Source of the DNA: Anaerolineae bacterium | GTDB lineage: Bacteria; Chloroflexota; Anaerolineae; DRVO01 | NCBI GenBank assembly: GCA_013178015.1 | Contig: JABLXR010000037.1 | Span: 1-39,479, forward strand | Direction of reading: 5' to 3' | DNA: 39,479 nt | Shown here: positions 17,447-23,895 of the stretch, piece by piece | How positions within the stretch are numbered: position 1 is the first letter of the stretch | Layout of the letters: each line of letters starts with the position of its first letter | Made by a program: the position numbers and the translations under genes | The notes under the pieces: generated by a model | Told to the model about the DNA's origin: nothing | The model's database searches: none | Seen by the model: only the letters and a program-made list of their open reading frames with translations

Positions 17447-17805
17447 GTCGAATACAGCACGCTGCCTTCCTTCGCCACCGCCGCCGGGAGGGAGGCACGT
17501 AGGTGCAGCCGGCTTTCGAGGGCGGACCGAGTCCACACTAGAACGTCCGCTGCGACGCCTACGTCCCACAGCACCTGGTAGGCCAGACGACTGCGCCCTC
17601 GCTCGGGCGGCGCGTCATCCGGCACCACGACTAGAACGTCGTAGTCACTGTCGGGACCGGAGTCGCCTCTCGCGCGGGAGCCGAACAGATACACGCGGTC
17701 CGGCCGGTACGCCTCAACCAGGCGCCGCACCATCTCGCGTAGCCGCCGCTCCTCTCCACTTGACTTCGGATCGCGGGATCCCGGTCTGCCTCTCAACGCA
17801 GCCAT
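17335..17805 (-). CDS. Minimal nucleotidyltransferase (MNT) with read-through C-terminus
   Basis: A 156-residue protein with the polymerase-beta-like motif YLFGSRARGDSGPDSDYDVLVV. The Gly-Ser of the motif is at residues 42-43 and the metal-binding acids at 54 and 56. MNT domains usually end soon after a segment like AAVAKEGSVLY, reached here at about residue 116. The remaining 40 residues are read from the antisense strand of the DUF3604 3' end, an overlap of 112 bp, so the original stop appears lost. MNT proteins commonly pair with HEPN toxins and AMPylate them; no HEPN gene is adjacent here, only a PIN toxin pair 48 bp upstream. TAGAAT nine bases before the ATG hints at a leaderless promoter. 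Confidence 0.75.
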   Translation of the reverse strand: MAALRGRPGSRDPKSSGEERRLREMVRRLVEAYRPDRVYLFGSRARGDSGPDSDYDVLVVVPDDAPPERGRSRLAYQVLWDVGVAADVLVWTRSALESRLHLRASLPAAVAKEGSVLYSTYPTRTHTGLDQARFPSAGALLCGSTGVSPSRRTRRW

Positions 17806-17853
17806 AGGTGCATTCTAGCGTCTCGCCTCCGGGTCATGGCAGGCCGAAGGCCC

Positions 17854-18318
17854 TCAGCGGGCGCCTTCACCGCCCCGTCCGGCCCATGGAGAACCTGGAT
17901 ACACCTCCAGGCCGGCGGCTTTGGCCGCTTCTGCCAGCCGATGGTCGTAGGTGACCAGGGTGACGCTCTCGCCGTGAAGCTGTCCGGCCCGGATGGCGGC
18001 GGCTAGGTGCACGGCATCGAAGCCTCTGAGGCCGTGCCGCCAGGCCAGTTCCCCCGCCTCCCTTCCCAGGCGCCCGTCCAGAGGGATGCGCTCGTAGCGC
18101 TCCCACTCGTGCAGGAAGGCCTGGAGGGCGGCCCGGGCGTCCTCCAGGCTCACGCTGCCCAAGCGCGTCGCCTTGGCGAGGGCGGCGGGCACCTCGGCGC
18201 CGCTAGCGGCGCCGGTGATCGGGGAGCCGTCGGCGGCCATGAGCGCCCCCACGTCGGCTGCTCCCGGCTCCAGGACATAGCGCTTCACCAGAGCGCTGGC
18301 GTCGTAGTACCGGATCAC
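17854..18318 (-). CDS. PIN-domain ribonuclease toxin (VapC-like)
   Basis: A 154-residue PIN protein. The four acidic metal ligands are visible as Asp6 (YYDASALVKRY), Glu42 (SGAEVPAAL), Asp101 (RGFDAVHLAAA) and Asp125 (VTYDHRLAEAA). PIN toxins cut RNA, often tRNA or mRNA, and are neutralised by the partner antitoxin. The ATG overlaps the antitoxin stop by four bases, the usual coupling. The length is slightly above typical VapC. The MNT gene follows downstream on the same strand. Confidence 0.88.
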   Translation of the reverse strand: MIRYYDASALVKRYVLEPGAADVGALMAADGSPITGAASGAEVPAALAKATRLGSVSLEDARAALQAFLHEWERYERIPLDGRLGREAGELAWRHGLRGFDAVHLAAAIRAGQLHGESVTLVTYDHRLAEAAKAAGLEVYPGSPWAGRGGEGAR

Positions 18319-18599
18319 TCCCTATCCTCGACCAGGAGCTCAGCTACTGTCTTGTCGCCCCGGAGCCGGGCGGGGGGCTCCATGGGCTCCAGTACCTCAC
18401 CGCTCCATTCCACTAGACCCATGTCGGCCAGCTCCCGTGCCCACTCCTGGTGAGAAGCGCGCGTTCCCGCGAAGGGCACGATACGTCCGATGGGCTTGCC
18501 CCGGTCGGTGATGACTATGCTGCTGCCCTCGCGGACCATCCGCAGATAGCGCCCCAGCCGCGCCTTCAACTCGCGAGCGCCTACTCTCTCCTCTACCAC
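18315..18599 (-). CDS. Phd/YefM-type antitoxin of the PIN toxin
   Basis: A 94-residue protein starting MVEERVGARELKARLGRYLR with EGSSIVITDRGKPIGRIVP, the standard Phd/YefM DNA-binding half. The acidic C-terminal tail would wrap the PIN toxin. The start is GTG at 18599, preceded by GGAGG four bases away. An almost ideal autoregulatory palindrome lies 22 bases upstream. The stop overlaps the toxin ATG. Confidence 0.87.
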   Translation of the reverse strand: MVEERVGARELKARLGRYLRMVREGSSIVITDRGKPIGRIVPFAGTRASHQEWARELADMGLVEWSGEVLEPMEPPARLRGDKTVAELLVEDRE

Positions 18600-18620
18600 C
18601 TGGCCTCCATGCGCCGCATG

Positions 18621-18647
18621 TGCCTACATTGTACCCGTATGTAGGCA
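18621..18647 (-). promoter_or_regulatory. Operator/promoter palindrome of the antitoxin-toxin operon
   Basis: Perfect 9-bp inverted repeat, tgcctacat (18621-18629) and atgtaggca (18639-18647), with a 9-base centre. Read on the minus strand it contains TACAAT (18633-18628), a five-of-six -10 box, with a weak TTGGAC 18 bases upstream. Antitoxin binding to the palindrome would block the promoter, the usual conditional autorepression of type II modules. The predicted start of transcription lies about 20 bases before the GTG. Confidence 0.62.
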
Positions 18648-18682
18648 TCTCGTCCAAGCACGGGCCAACCAAGAAGCCTCTG

Positions 18683-18807
18683 CGGGCACGCACTCCTACC
18701 ACCTCCGCGCACGTCTCGAGGGCGAGACGGCCGTCCTGCCCCACAACAGCGCTGCGGCGTAGGGGAACCTGGCCTGGTCCAGCCCGGTGTGGGTCGGGGT
18801 GGGGTAG
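18683..18807 (+). pseudogene. Decayed second copy of the DUF3604 gene 3' end
   Basis: About 125 bases repeat positions 17322-17446, the end of the DUF3604 gene, with roughly a dozen substitutions and no gaps. The frame reads GTHSYHLRARLEGETAV and then PHNSAAA, an in-frame TAG, then GNLAWSSPVWVGVG and a stop. The parent reads PHNSAPAEGNLAWSSPVWV. There is no start, and the homology ends abruptly upstream near the toxin-antitoxin operator. The differences suggest it came from a diverged paralogue or an old duplication rather than a recent copy. Confidence 0.8.
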
Positions 18808-18880
18808 ACCGGAGCAGAGCCCGCAGTGACTTCGACTGATGAGCGGTCAGGTAGTCCTCGCGTGGAGGAGCGGCCCCGGC

Positions 18881-19297
18881 CTAGAGCACCGACTCCGGCC
18901 ACTGCAGCACGAGCACCGCGATCAGGATCGCCACATGGATAATCGGGGCGATCCCGCCCTGGTCACTCAGCCTCTCCATTCGACCGTTCCAGAAGAGCAG
19001 CACCATCGCTGCCGAGAGCACGGCCGAGCCCACGACCGTAGGGCGCCACCAGGACTGCCTCGCGAGCAGCCCTGTGCCGCTGGCCACGAAGCCGATGGCG
19101 GCTGCGACGCAGAAGACGCTGGCAAGCAGCCTGGTCCCGTCCTCTCCGGCCAGTCTCGAGAACGCCCAGGAGCCGTCGGGCCAGACCATCCCGGGCTGCA
19201 ACTGGAAGAGCCTCTGGCTCTGCCCTAAGTACAGCAGGTGTACCAGACCATGCAGCCCTAGCAACACGGCGGCAGCGATCCTGAGCACGGGCTTCAT
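18881..19297 (-). CDS. Small integral membrane protein, unknown function
   Basis: A 138-residue protein beginning MKPVLRIAAAVLLGLHGLVHLLYL with about four hydrophobic segments (also LLASVFCVAAAIGFVASGTG, VVGSAVLSAAMVLLFW and APIIHVAILIAVLVLQW). The start at 19297 is chosen because hydrophobic sequence begins there; longer in-frame starts add a polar arginine-rich stretch of low credibility. A purine stretch (ggaaagg) abuts the ATG, closer than usual. No family recognised; no partner gene apparent. It is divergent from the first ceramidase-like gene. Confidence 0.6.
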   Translation of the reverse strand: MKPVLRIAAAVLLGLHGLVHLLYLGQSQRLFQLQPGMVWPDGSWAFSRLAGEDGTRLLASVFCVAAAIGFVASGTGLLARQSWWRPTVVGSAVLSAAMVLLFWNGRMERLSDQGGIAPIIHVAILIAVLVLQWPESVL

Positions 19298-19527
19298 CCT
19301 TTCCGGTCCGTGCGGGGCCCTGGAAGGAGCTCGTCCGTGACGGGCCGCTGACGGAGCGACGAAGGGCGAGATCTGGATTCGGGCCGCATCTCGCCCGCGA
19401 CCAGATCCGGTGGGCCTGCACCGGCATTCTAGTTCCCAGCTTCCTAGGGTCAAGGCAGGCCGGATGCTCACACCCGCCACCGCTGCGGCCGCGTCGGTGG
19501 CGGGCGCAGTGTGGCTGTGCGCCGCAC
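19298..19527. other. Divergent spacer with a 9-bp stem hairpin
   Basis: No gene seen. cccgccacc at 19473-19481 pairs with ggtggcggg at 19496-19504 around a 14-base loop containing gcggccgc. It lies just upstream of the ceramidase promoter and could be an operator or a barrier between divergent transcripts. Confidence 0.4.
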
Positions 19528-19555
19528 TTGACAGGCCGCTAGTCGACCCTATTCT
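19528..19555 (+). promoter_or_regulatory. Sigma-70-like promoter of ceramidase-like gene 1
   Basis: TTGACA at 19528-19533, a 16-base spacer and TATTCT at 19550-19555. The gene starts at 19616, leaving a leader of about 55 bases. Confidence 0.5.
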
Positions 19556-19615
19556 TCACACACTGTAACGAATGCTCTCGGGCCCGCCAGGGGTTCCGAG
19601 TTCTGGGGGGTCACC

Positions 19616-20959
19616 ATGCCACAATTGAAGGCGGGCGCCGCCCGCAGCTGCATCACCCCAACCGTGGGCACCCACATGTGCGGCTACTTCTCCGACCGCC
19701 TCGCTACCGACATCCACGACGACCTCTACGCCAAGGCCATCGTGCTGGACAACGGCGAGGCCAGCGTCGCCCTGGTCGTGTGCGACCTGATCGCCCTCCT
19801 CAAGGAAGACATTGTGGTCCTCAAGGAGCGGGCTTCGGCCCTCACCGGCATTCCGGAGGACCACATCTTCGTCTCCTGCACCCACACCCACACCGGCCCC
19901 GCCAGTGTCGGCGCCCTGGGGACGCCTCGGGACGAGGCCTACATGGAAACGGCCATGGTTCGGGCGGCCGACTCGGTGAAGATGGCCCAGGAGCGCTTGG
20001 TCGAGGCCGAAGCTGGGGTGGCAGCGGCCACCTGCCCCGGTGAGACGTTCAACCGCCGCTGGCACATGAAGGACGGCACTGTGCGTATGAACCCGGGCTA
20101 CCAGAACCCGGACATGGTCCGCCCCGCTGGCCCCACCGACCCCGAGGTGCTGGTCCTGGCCTTGCGCGACCGGCAGCGCCGGCCCATCGCCATCCTGGCC
20201 AACTACTCCCTGCACTACGTGGGCAGCGCCCACCCCACCGCCATCTCCGCCGACTACTTCGGCTACTTTGACCGTGCTCTCCAGCGGATGGCCGGCGCCG
20301 ACCTGGTGGGCATCATGGCCAACGGATTCTGCGGCGACATCAACAACTGCGACTTCACCCGGCCCCGGCCCGACATGCCCCACCCGTACTTCCAGATCGA
20401 CCGGGTGGCAAACGTGGTGGCCGCGGCCGCCTACGGCGCCTGGCAGGGACTGCGTGACTTCGACTACCGCGATGATGTCCCTCTGGGCGCTGCCACCGAG
20501 AGCATGACCTTCCGACGCCGCCAGCCCAGCGAGGCAGAGCTGGCCGCGGCCCGCGCCCTGCTCAAGGCGGAGAGCCCCGATGCCGCCAAGGAGATGCCGG
20601 ACGCCGAGTCGAAGGAGTTCGGCGACTGGATCTACGCCCGGGAGACGCTCCTGGTGGCCGAGGAGCCCCTCGAGCGTCCCACTCCTGTCATGGCCCTGCG
20701 AGTGGGCGACCTGGGAATCGTGGGCTTGCCGGGCGAGATCTTCGTGGAGTACGGCCTCCAGATCAAGGAGCAGTCGCCCTTCGCGAAGACCATGACGGTG
20801 GAGCTGGCTAACGACTACATCGGCTACTGCCCCACCGACAAGGCCCTGCGGGAGGGCAGCTACGAGTCCCGCCTGGCCCGTTCGGCCAAGGCCGCTGAGG
20901 GCACCGAGGGGGACATGATTGCGGCGGCGCTGCGGGCGCTGGGGCGGCTGAGTGACTGA
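19616..20959 (+). CDS. Neutral/alkaline ceramidase-like hydrolase 1
   Basis: A 447-residue protein matching the N-terminal catalytic domain of neutral/alkaline non-lysosomal ceramidases. It starts KAGAARSCITPTVGTHMCGY; VCDLIAL and FVSCTHTHTGP form the zinc-ligand region. NYSLHYVG, ISADYFGY and MANGFCGDINNCDF are further catalytic-domain segments, and VGLPGEIFVEYG and NDYIGYCPT complete the family pattern. No signal peptide is seen. The start has a GGGGGGT site. True ceramidases are longer with a C-terminal Ig-like domain; the short form in bacteria is of unknown substrate, so the name describes fold only. A paralogue lies at 26711-28006. Confidence 0.85.
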   Translation: MPQLKAGAARSCITPTVGTHMCGYFSDRLATDIHDDLYAKAIVLDNGEASVALVVCDLIALLKEDIVVLKERASALTGIPEDHIFVSCTHTHTGPASVGALGTPRDEAYMETAMVRAADSVKMAQERLVEAEAGVAAATCPGETFNRRWHMKDGTVRMNPGYQNPDMVRPAGPTDPEVLVLALRDRQRRPIAILANYSLHYVGSAHPTAISADYFGYFDRALQRMAGADLVGIMANGFCGDINNCDFTRPRPDMPHPYFQIDRVANVVAAAAYGAWQGLRDFDYRDDVPLGAATESMTFRRRQPSEAELAAARALLKAESPDAAKEMPDAESKEFGDWIYARETLLVAEEPLERPTPVMALRVGDLGIVGLPGEIFVEYGLQIKEQSPFAKTMTVELANDYIGYCPTDKALREGSYESRLARSAKAAEGTEGDMIAAALRALGRLSD

Positions 20960-21085
20960 CGCCGAGCGGGCAGTGTGGTGGCTGTGCTGAGCGTGGTCGT
21001 GTTGGCGGGCATGCACGGTAACCTGGTCACCGCTCTTTCACGATTCCGGGGCCGGATGCCGCCGGACACTCGGACCTGCTGTCGT

Positions 21086-21157
21086 TGTCATTCCGAGCGT
21101 AGCGAGGAATCTCCTACGTTTGGGAGGGGGAGATTCCTCGCTACGCTCGGAATGACA
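21086..21157. repeat. Long perfect palindrome, copy 1 of the 'cattccgagcgtagcgagg' element
   Basis: 27-bp perfectly complementary arms (21086-21112 and 21131-21157) around an 18-base loop. The left arm begins tgtcattccgagcgtagcga. A second copy at 22229-22300 has the same arms but a different loop, which shows selection for, or exchange of, the arms. It could form a cruciform or a very stable RNA hairpin downstream of the ceramidase gene. The organisation is like REP/MITE palindromes. Confidence 0.9.
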
Positions 21158-21370
21158 CTGAGGGGTTGTGCTCGGAATGACACTGAGGGGCTACACTCGG
21201 AATGACACTGAGGGGCTACACTCGGAATGACACTGAGGGGTTGTGCTCGGAATGACGCTGAGGGGCTACGCTCGGAATGACGCTGAGGGGTTGTGCTCGG
21301 AATGACGCTGAGGGGCTACGCTCGGAATAACACTGTGCGGTTGCACTCGGAATGACACTGTGGGGGCCTC
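21146..21370. repeat. 25-bp tandem array, nine units, phased on palindrome copy 1
   Basis: Nine head-to-tail units start at 21146, 21171, 21196, 21221, 21246, 21271, 21296, 21321 and 21346. The unit is ctcggaatgacactgagggg plus five variable bases (ttgtg, ctaca or ctacg, tending to alternate). The first unit starts inside the right arm of palindrome copy 1. Units with ctacg reconstitute most of the outer half of that arm (ctacgctcggaatgac). The last two units are the most degenerate. There are no spacers, so it is not a CRISPR. Confidence 0.9.
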
Positions 21371-21469
21371 GGGAGGGCAGGAGGGGGCACTCAGGACCAC
21401 GGGGGAAGCTCGAGCGTGGTAGGGGGCAGCCCCGGGGGGTTGGCAGAATCAGTGGAGGGGCAGACCGGA

Positions 21470-21754
21470 ATGGGCCCACGCACCTACTACGTCTACCTGA
21501 TGGCGAGCTGGTCGCGTACGCTCTACGTGGGCGTGACAAACGATCTGCAGCGCCGGGTCACCGAGCACAAGGCCAGAATGATGCCTGGCTTCAGCGCGAA
21601 GTACCATACGACCAGATTGGTGTGGTACCAGGAGTTCCAGGACGTGCACGAGGCCATAGCCTGCGAGAAGAGGATCAAGGGTTGGAGGCGAAGCAAAAAG
21701 CTGGCGCTGATCGAGTCAGCCAATCCCGATTGGGAGGACTTAGCTGCACCTTGA
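21470..21754 (+). CDS. GIY-YIG family endonuclease, small single-domain form
   Basis: A 94-residue protein with the GIY-YIG core: YYVYLMASWSRTLYVGVTND, where YVYL and YVGV are the two name motifs, followed by a conserved Arg in LQRRVTEHK. Then come KYHTTRLVWYQEF and EAIACEKRIKGWRRSKK, which contains the expected acidic residue. The ATG at 21470 has a GGAGGGG site, so earlier in-frame codons are rejected. It ends NPDWEDLAAP as in the YhbQ/UPF0213-like group. GIY-YIG enzymes make DNA nicks or breaks; cellular roles of this small group are unclear. The gene stands between the two palindrome-array elements, 100 bases after the first array. Confidence 0.88.
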   Translation: MGPRTYYVYLMASWSRTLYVGVTNDLQRRVTEHKARMMPGFSAKYHTTRLVWYQEFQDVHEAIACEKRIKGWRRSKKLALIESANPDWEDLAAP

Positions 21755-22094
21755 CGTGGTGTCAGCGGCACTAGGGGGAGTAGGCAGCCCGGGCGTAAGT
21801 GCGTCCCTGCGTGCCGTCCCCAGAACAGCTCTGGCAGGGAGTCCCGCTGATGGTAGCTGCCGCGTCTTGACATCGTTCGGGCCCTCTTGCCTGCTCTCAT
21901 CGTTGGGCCATCTGGTCTCCCTTCTGTATCTCGCTCCGCTACTCAGAGCTCCTTCTCTTGCCCTCCGGAGTCGGCTCTGCTGCGATCTTGGTGACGTTTG
22001 GGTCGCCGGTGCCGCTGTCGTGCCTTCTCTTGCCCTCCCGAGTTCGCTCTGCTGCAACGCCGGATGCGCTCTCCTACCGTTCCGCGCCCCTTCT
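21755..22094. repeat. Degenerate outer part of the 22-bp array, no gene
   Basis: No credible ORF. From about 21950 the words ttctcttgccctcc and tcggctctgctgc recur about 72 bases apart (near 21950 and 22021). The ttctcttg and ccgcact-like words grade into the clean array that begins at 22095. This looks like an older, diverged part of the same array. The first 190 bases hold nothing I recognise. Confidence 0.5.
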
Positions 22095-22226
22095 CTTGTC
22101 GTTGCGCACTGCCTCTCTTGTCATTCCGCACTGCCTCTCTTGTCATTCCGCACTGCCTCTCCTGTCATTCCGCACTGCCTCTCTTGTCGTTCCGCACTGC
22201 GTCTCTTGTCATTCCGCACTGCCTCT
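22095..22226. repeat. 22-bp tandem array, six units, left of palindrome copy 2
   Basis: Units start at 22095, 22117, 22139, 22161, 22183 and 22205, each exactly 22 bases, containing cattccgcactgcctctc. The array runs directly into the left arm of palindrome copy 2, sharing the tgtcattccg word with it. Units nearest the palindrome are the most uniform. Confidence 0.9.
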
Positions 22227-22228
22227 CT

Positions 22229-22300
22229 TGTCATTCCGAGCGTAGCGAGGAATCTGCAAGGTTCGGGAGCAGGGGATTCCTCGCTACGCTCGGAATGACA
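22229..22300. repeat. Long palindrome, copy 2
   Basis: 26-bp complementary arms (22229-22254 and 22275-22300) around a 20-base loop that differs from the loop of copy 1. The arms are the same sequence as in copy 1. Arrays abut on both sides. Confidence 0.9.
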
Positions 22301-22550
22301 GCAGACGGTTCTGGGAATGACAGCAGACGGCTCTGGGAATGACAGCAGGGGATTCTGGGAATGACAACAGGGGTTTTAGGAACGACAATGCGGAGATGCT
22401 CGGGATGACGATAGGGGACGCTCGGAACGGGGGGAAAGGGTCGCACCGAATGACAGGAGCGTCTGGGAGTGAGGAGGGATCGCTCGCAGTGACACGCTGT
22501 TCCTCGGGTGACGAGGGGATCGCTCGGAAGGACAGGAGGAAGGCTGATGG
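22301..22550. repeat. 22-bp array right of palindrome copy 2, decaying outward
   Basis: Units at 22301, 22323 and 22345 read gcagacgg, variable bases, then ctgggaatgaca, in phase with the right arm end. From about 22367 the words ggaatgac, gggatgacg and gaatgacagg persist at similar intervals but with growing divergence to about 22540. The orientation of ggaatgac here is the inverse of the left array, so the whole element is mirror-symmetric around the palindrome. The remaining 22551-22746 holds nothing recognisable. Confidence 0.75.
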
Positions 22551-22746
22551 CAGTATGGCTCTGGACTCTCGGAGAGGAATGTACCCCGCGGACCGTGCGA
22601 GCCAGATCGGCCCCAGCACCGAGGTGGGATGCCAATCGGGGCACCATCTTGACCGATGCGTCAGCTATTCATGGCTGAGCGAACGGTGGGAGAAAGCGCC
22701 AGAGCTTCCGTCGCGGTGATCGCAGGCCAGACTGAGGAGACGACCA

Positions 22747-23895
22747 TTGCGCCCACTACCTCGTGACACCATGACCGCCCGGCAACGCATCGAAGCTACC
22801 CTCCGCGGTGATCTTCCCGACCGCGTGCCTATCTTCGACCTCATCCAGCATATCCCCCTGATCGAGCACGTCACCGGGGAGGAGGTCACCATCAAGAACG
22901 GCCTCGACCTCCTCTGCCGCACCATCGGCCAATGCCTGGACATCACCCGTGGTATCTCGCCCCCGGCCGAGGAGCGCACCTACACCAACCCCGACGGCTT
23001 CACCTACAAACAGGAATGGTGGACGACCTGGCTGGTGGGACGCCCATTCAGCGATGTCTCGGGCCTCCTGGAGTACATCCGGCGCAACATAGACGAGATC
23101 TACGACCGGGAGCCCGGCGACATGTGGACCTTCGCCGGCAAGGGGAACGTCTGGGGCGTGGAAGCCCGGTCACCCCGGGAGCAGTTCCTCGAGCTGCAGG
23201 AGAAGGTGGGCGAGAATACGGTGCTCTTCCCCTTCGAGAGCCCAGTCGGGCTGGATACCGCCCACATCCGTGCCCGGCTGGACCTGCTCATCTACGGCTA
23301 CCACGAGGCACCGGCTCTGGTCTCCGATTGGCTGGAGGCGCTCAACTGGGCCGAGATCCAGCGGGTGCACGAAACAGCGGACCGGGAGCTGTCGCCGGTG
23401 GCCCTGGTCTACTCCGACATTGCCGACAAGAACGCCACCTTCTACTCGCCCGCCTTCCTGCGCCAGGAGTTCTTCCCTCGCCTCGCCCGGCTAGTGGAGG
23501 CTTGGCACCAGCACGGCATCCAGGTGATTTTCCACAGCGACGGCAACCTGTGGCAAGTGCTGGACGACTTTCGGACTGCCGGGGTGGACGGCATCAACCC
23601 CCTGGAGCCGCTCTCGGGCATGTACGCCGGGGACGTCCGCGCCTGCTACCCCGACTGGATCCTCATGGGCGGGGTGGACGCCAGCCAGCTGCTTCCCTTC
23701 GGCACCGAGGACGAGGTCCGGGCAACGGCGCGGCGCACCATTGCCGAGGCGGGCGCGGACGGGCGGCTGTGGTTGGGCTCCAGCACCGAGATTCACCCGG
23801 CCTGCAAGCTCGAGAACGTCCTGGCCATGTGGGACACCGTCCTGGAGCATGGCTACTACGATGACGACCCGGCGCCGCTTCAGGAGGGGGTATGA
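22747..23895 (+). CDS. Uroporphyrinogen decarboxylase (URO-D) family protein 1
   Basis: A 382-residue protein of the URO-D/methyltransferase superfamily. The N-terminus TARQRIEATLRGDLPDRVPIF is the standard opening. Later segments are VALVYSDIADKNATFYSP, QVIFHSDGNLWQVLDDF, GVDGINPLEP and WILMGGVDASQLLPFGT. These stand-alone members are usually not heme enzymes; many are corrinoid- or methyl-transfer proteins, but the substrate is unknown. Start: TTG at 22747 has GAGGAG seven bases upstream, whereas the ATG at 22771, which fits the family N-terminus equally well, has none. It overlaps the next gene by four bases. Confidence 0.85.
   Translation: MRPLPRDTMTARQRIEATLRGDLPDRVPIFDLIQHIPLIEHVTGEEVTIKNGLDLLCRTIGQCLDITRGISPPAEERTYTNPDGFTYKQEWWTTWLVGRPFSDVSGLLEYIRRNIDEIYDREPGDMWTFAGKGNVWGVEARSPREQFLELQEKVGENTVLFPFESPVGLDTAHIRARLDLLIYGYHEAPALVSDWLEALNWAEIQRVHETADRELSPVALVYSDIADKNATFYSPAFLRQEFFPRLARLVEAWHQHGIQVIFHSDGNLWQVLDDFRTAGVDGINPLEPLSGMYAGDVRACYPDWILMGGVDASQLLPFGTEDEVRATARRTIAEAGADGRLWLGSSTEIHPACKLENVLAMWDTVLEHGYYDDDPAPLQEGV

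Noticed and set aside
18696-18902. Minus-strand ORF resembling the MNT C-terminus
   Set aside because: It is antisense of the DUF3604 tail copy, which explains the resemblance; it has no MNT catalytic motif.
19556-21016. 486-residue minus-strand ORF
   Set aside because: Antisense shadow of the ceramidase-like gene; composition rich in His/Gly/Val with no family features.
21216-21539. ORF encoding repeated SVIPS/SFRAQ-like peptides
   Set aside because: Produced by the 25-bp tandem array; no ribosome binding site and no domain.
21146-22450. Possible CRISPR arrays
   Set aside because: Units are contiguous 22 or 25 bp repeats without unique spacers, and no cas gene is present.
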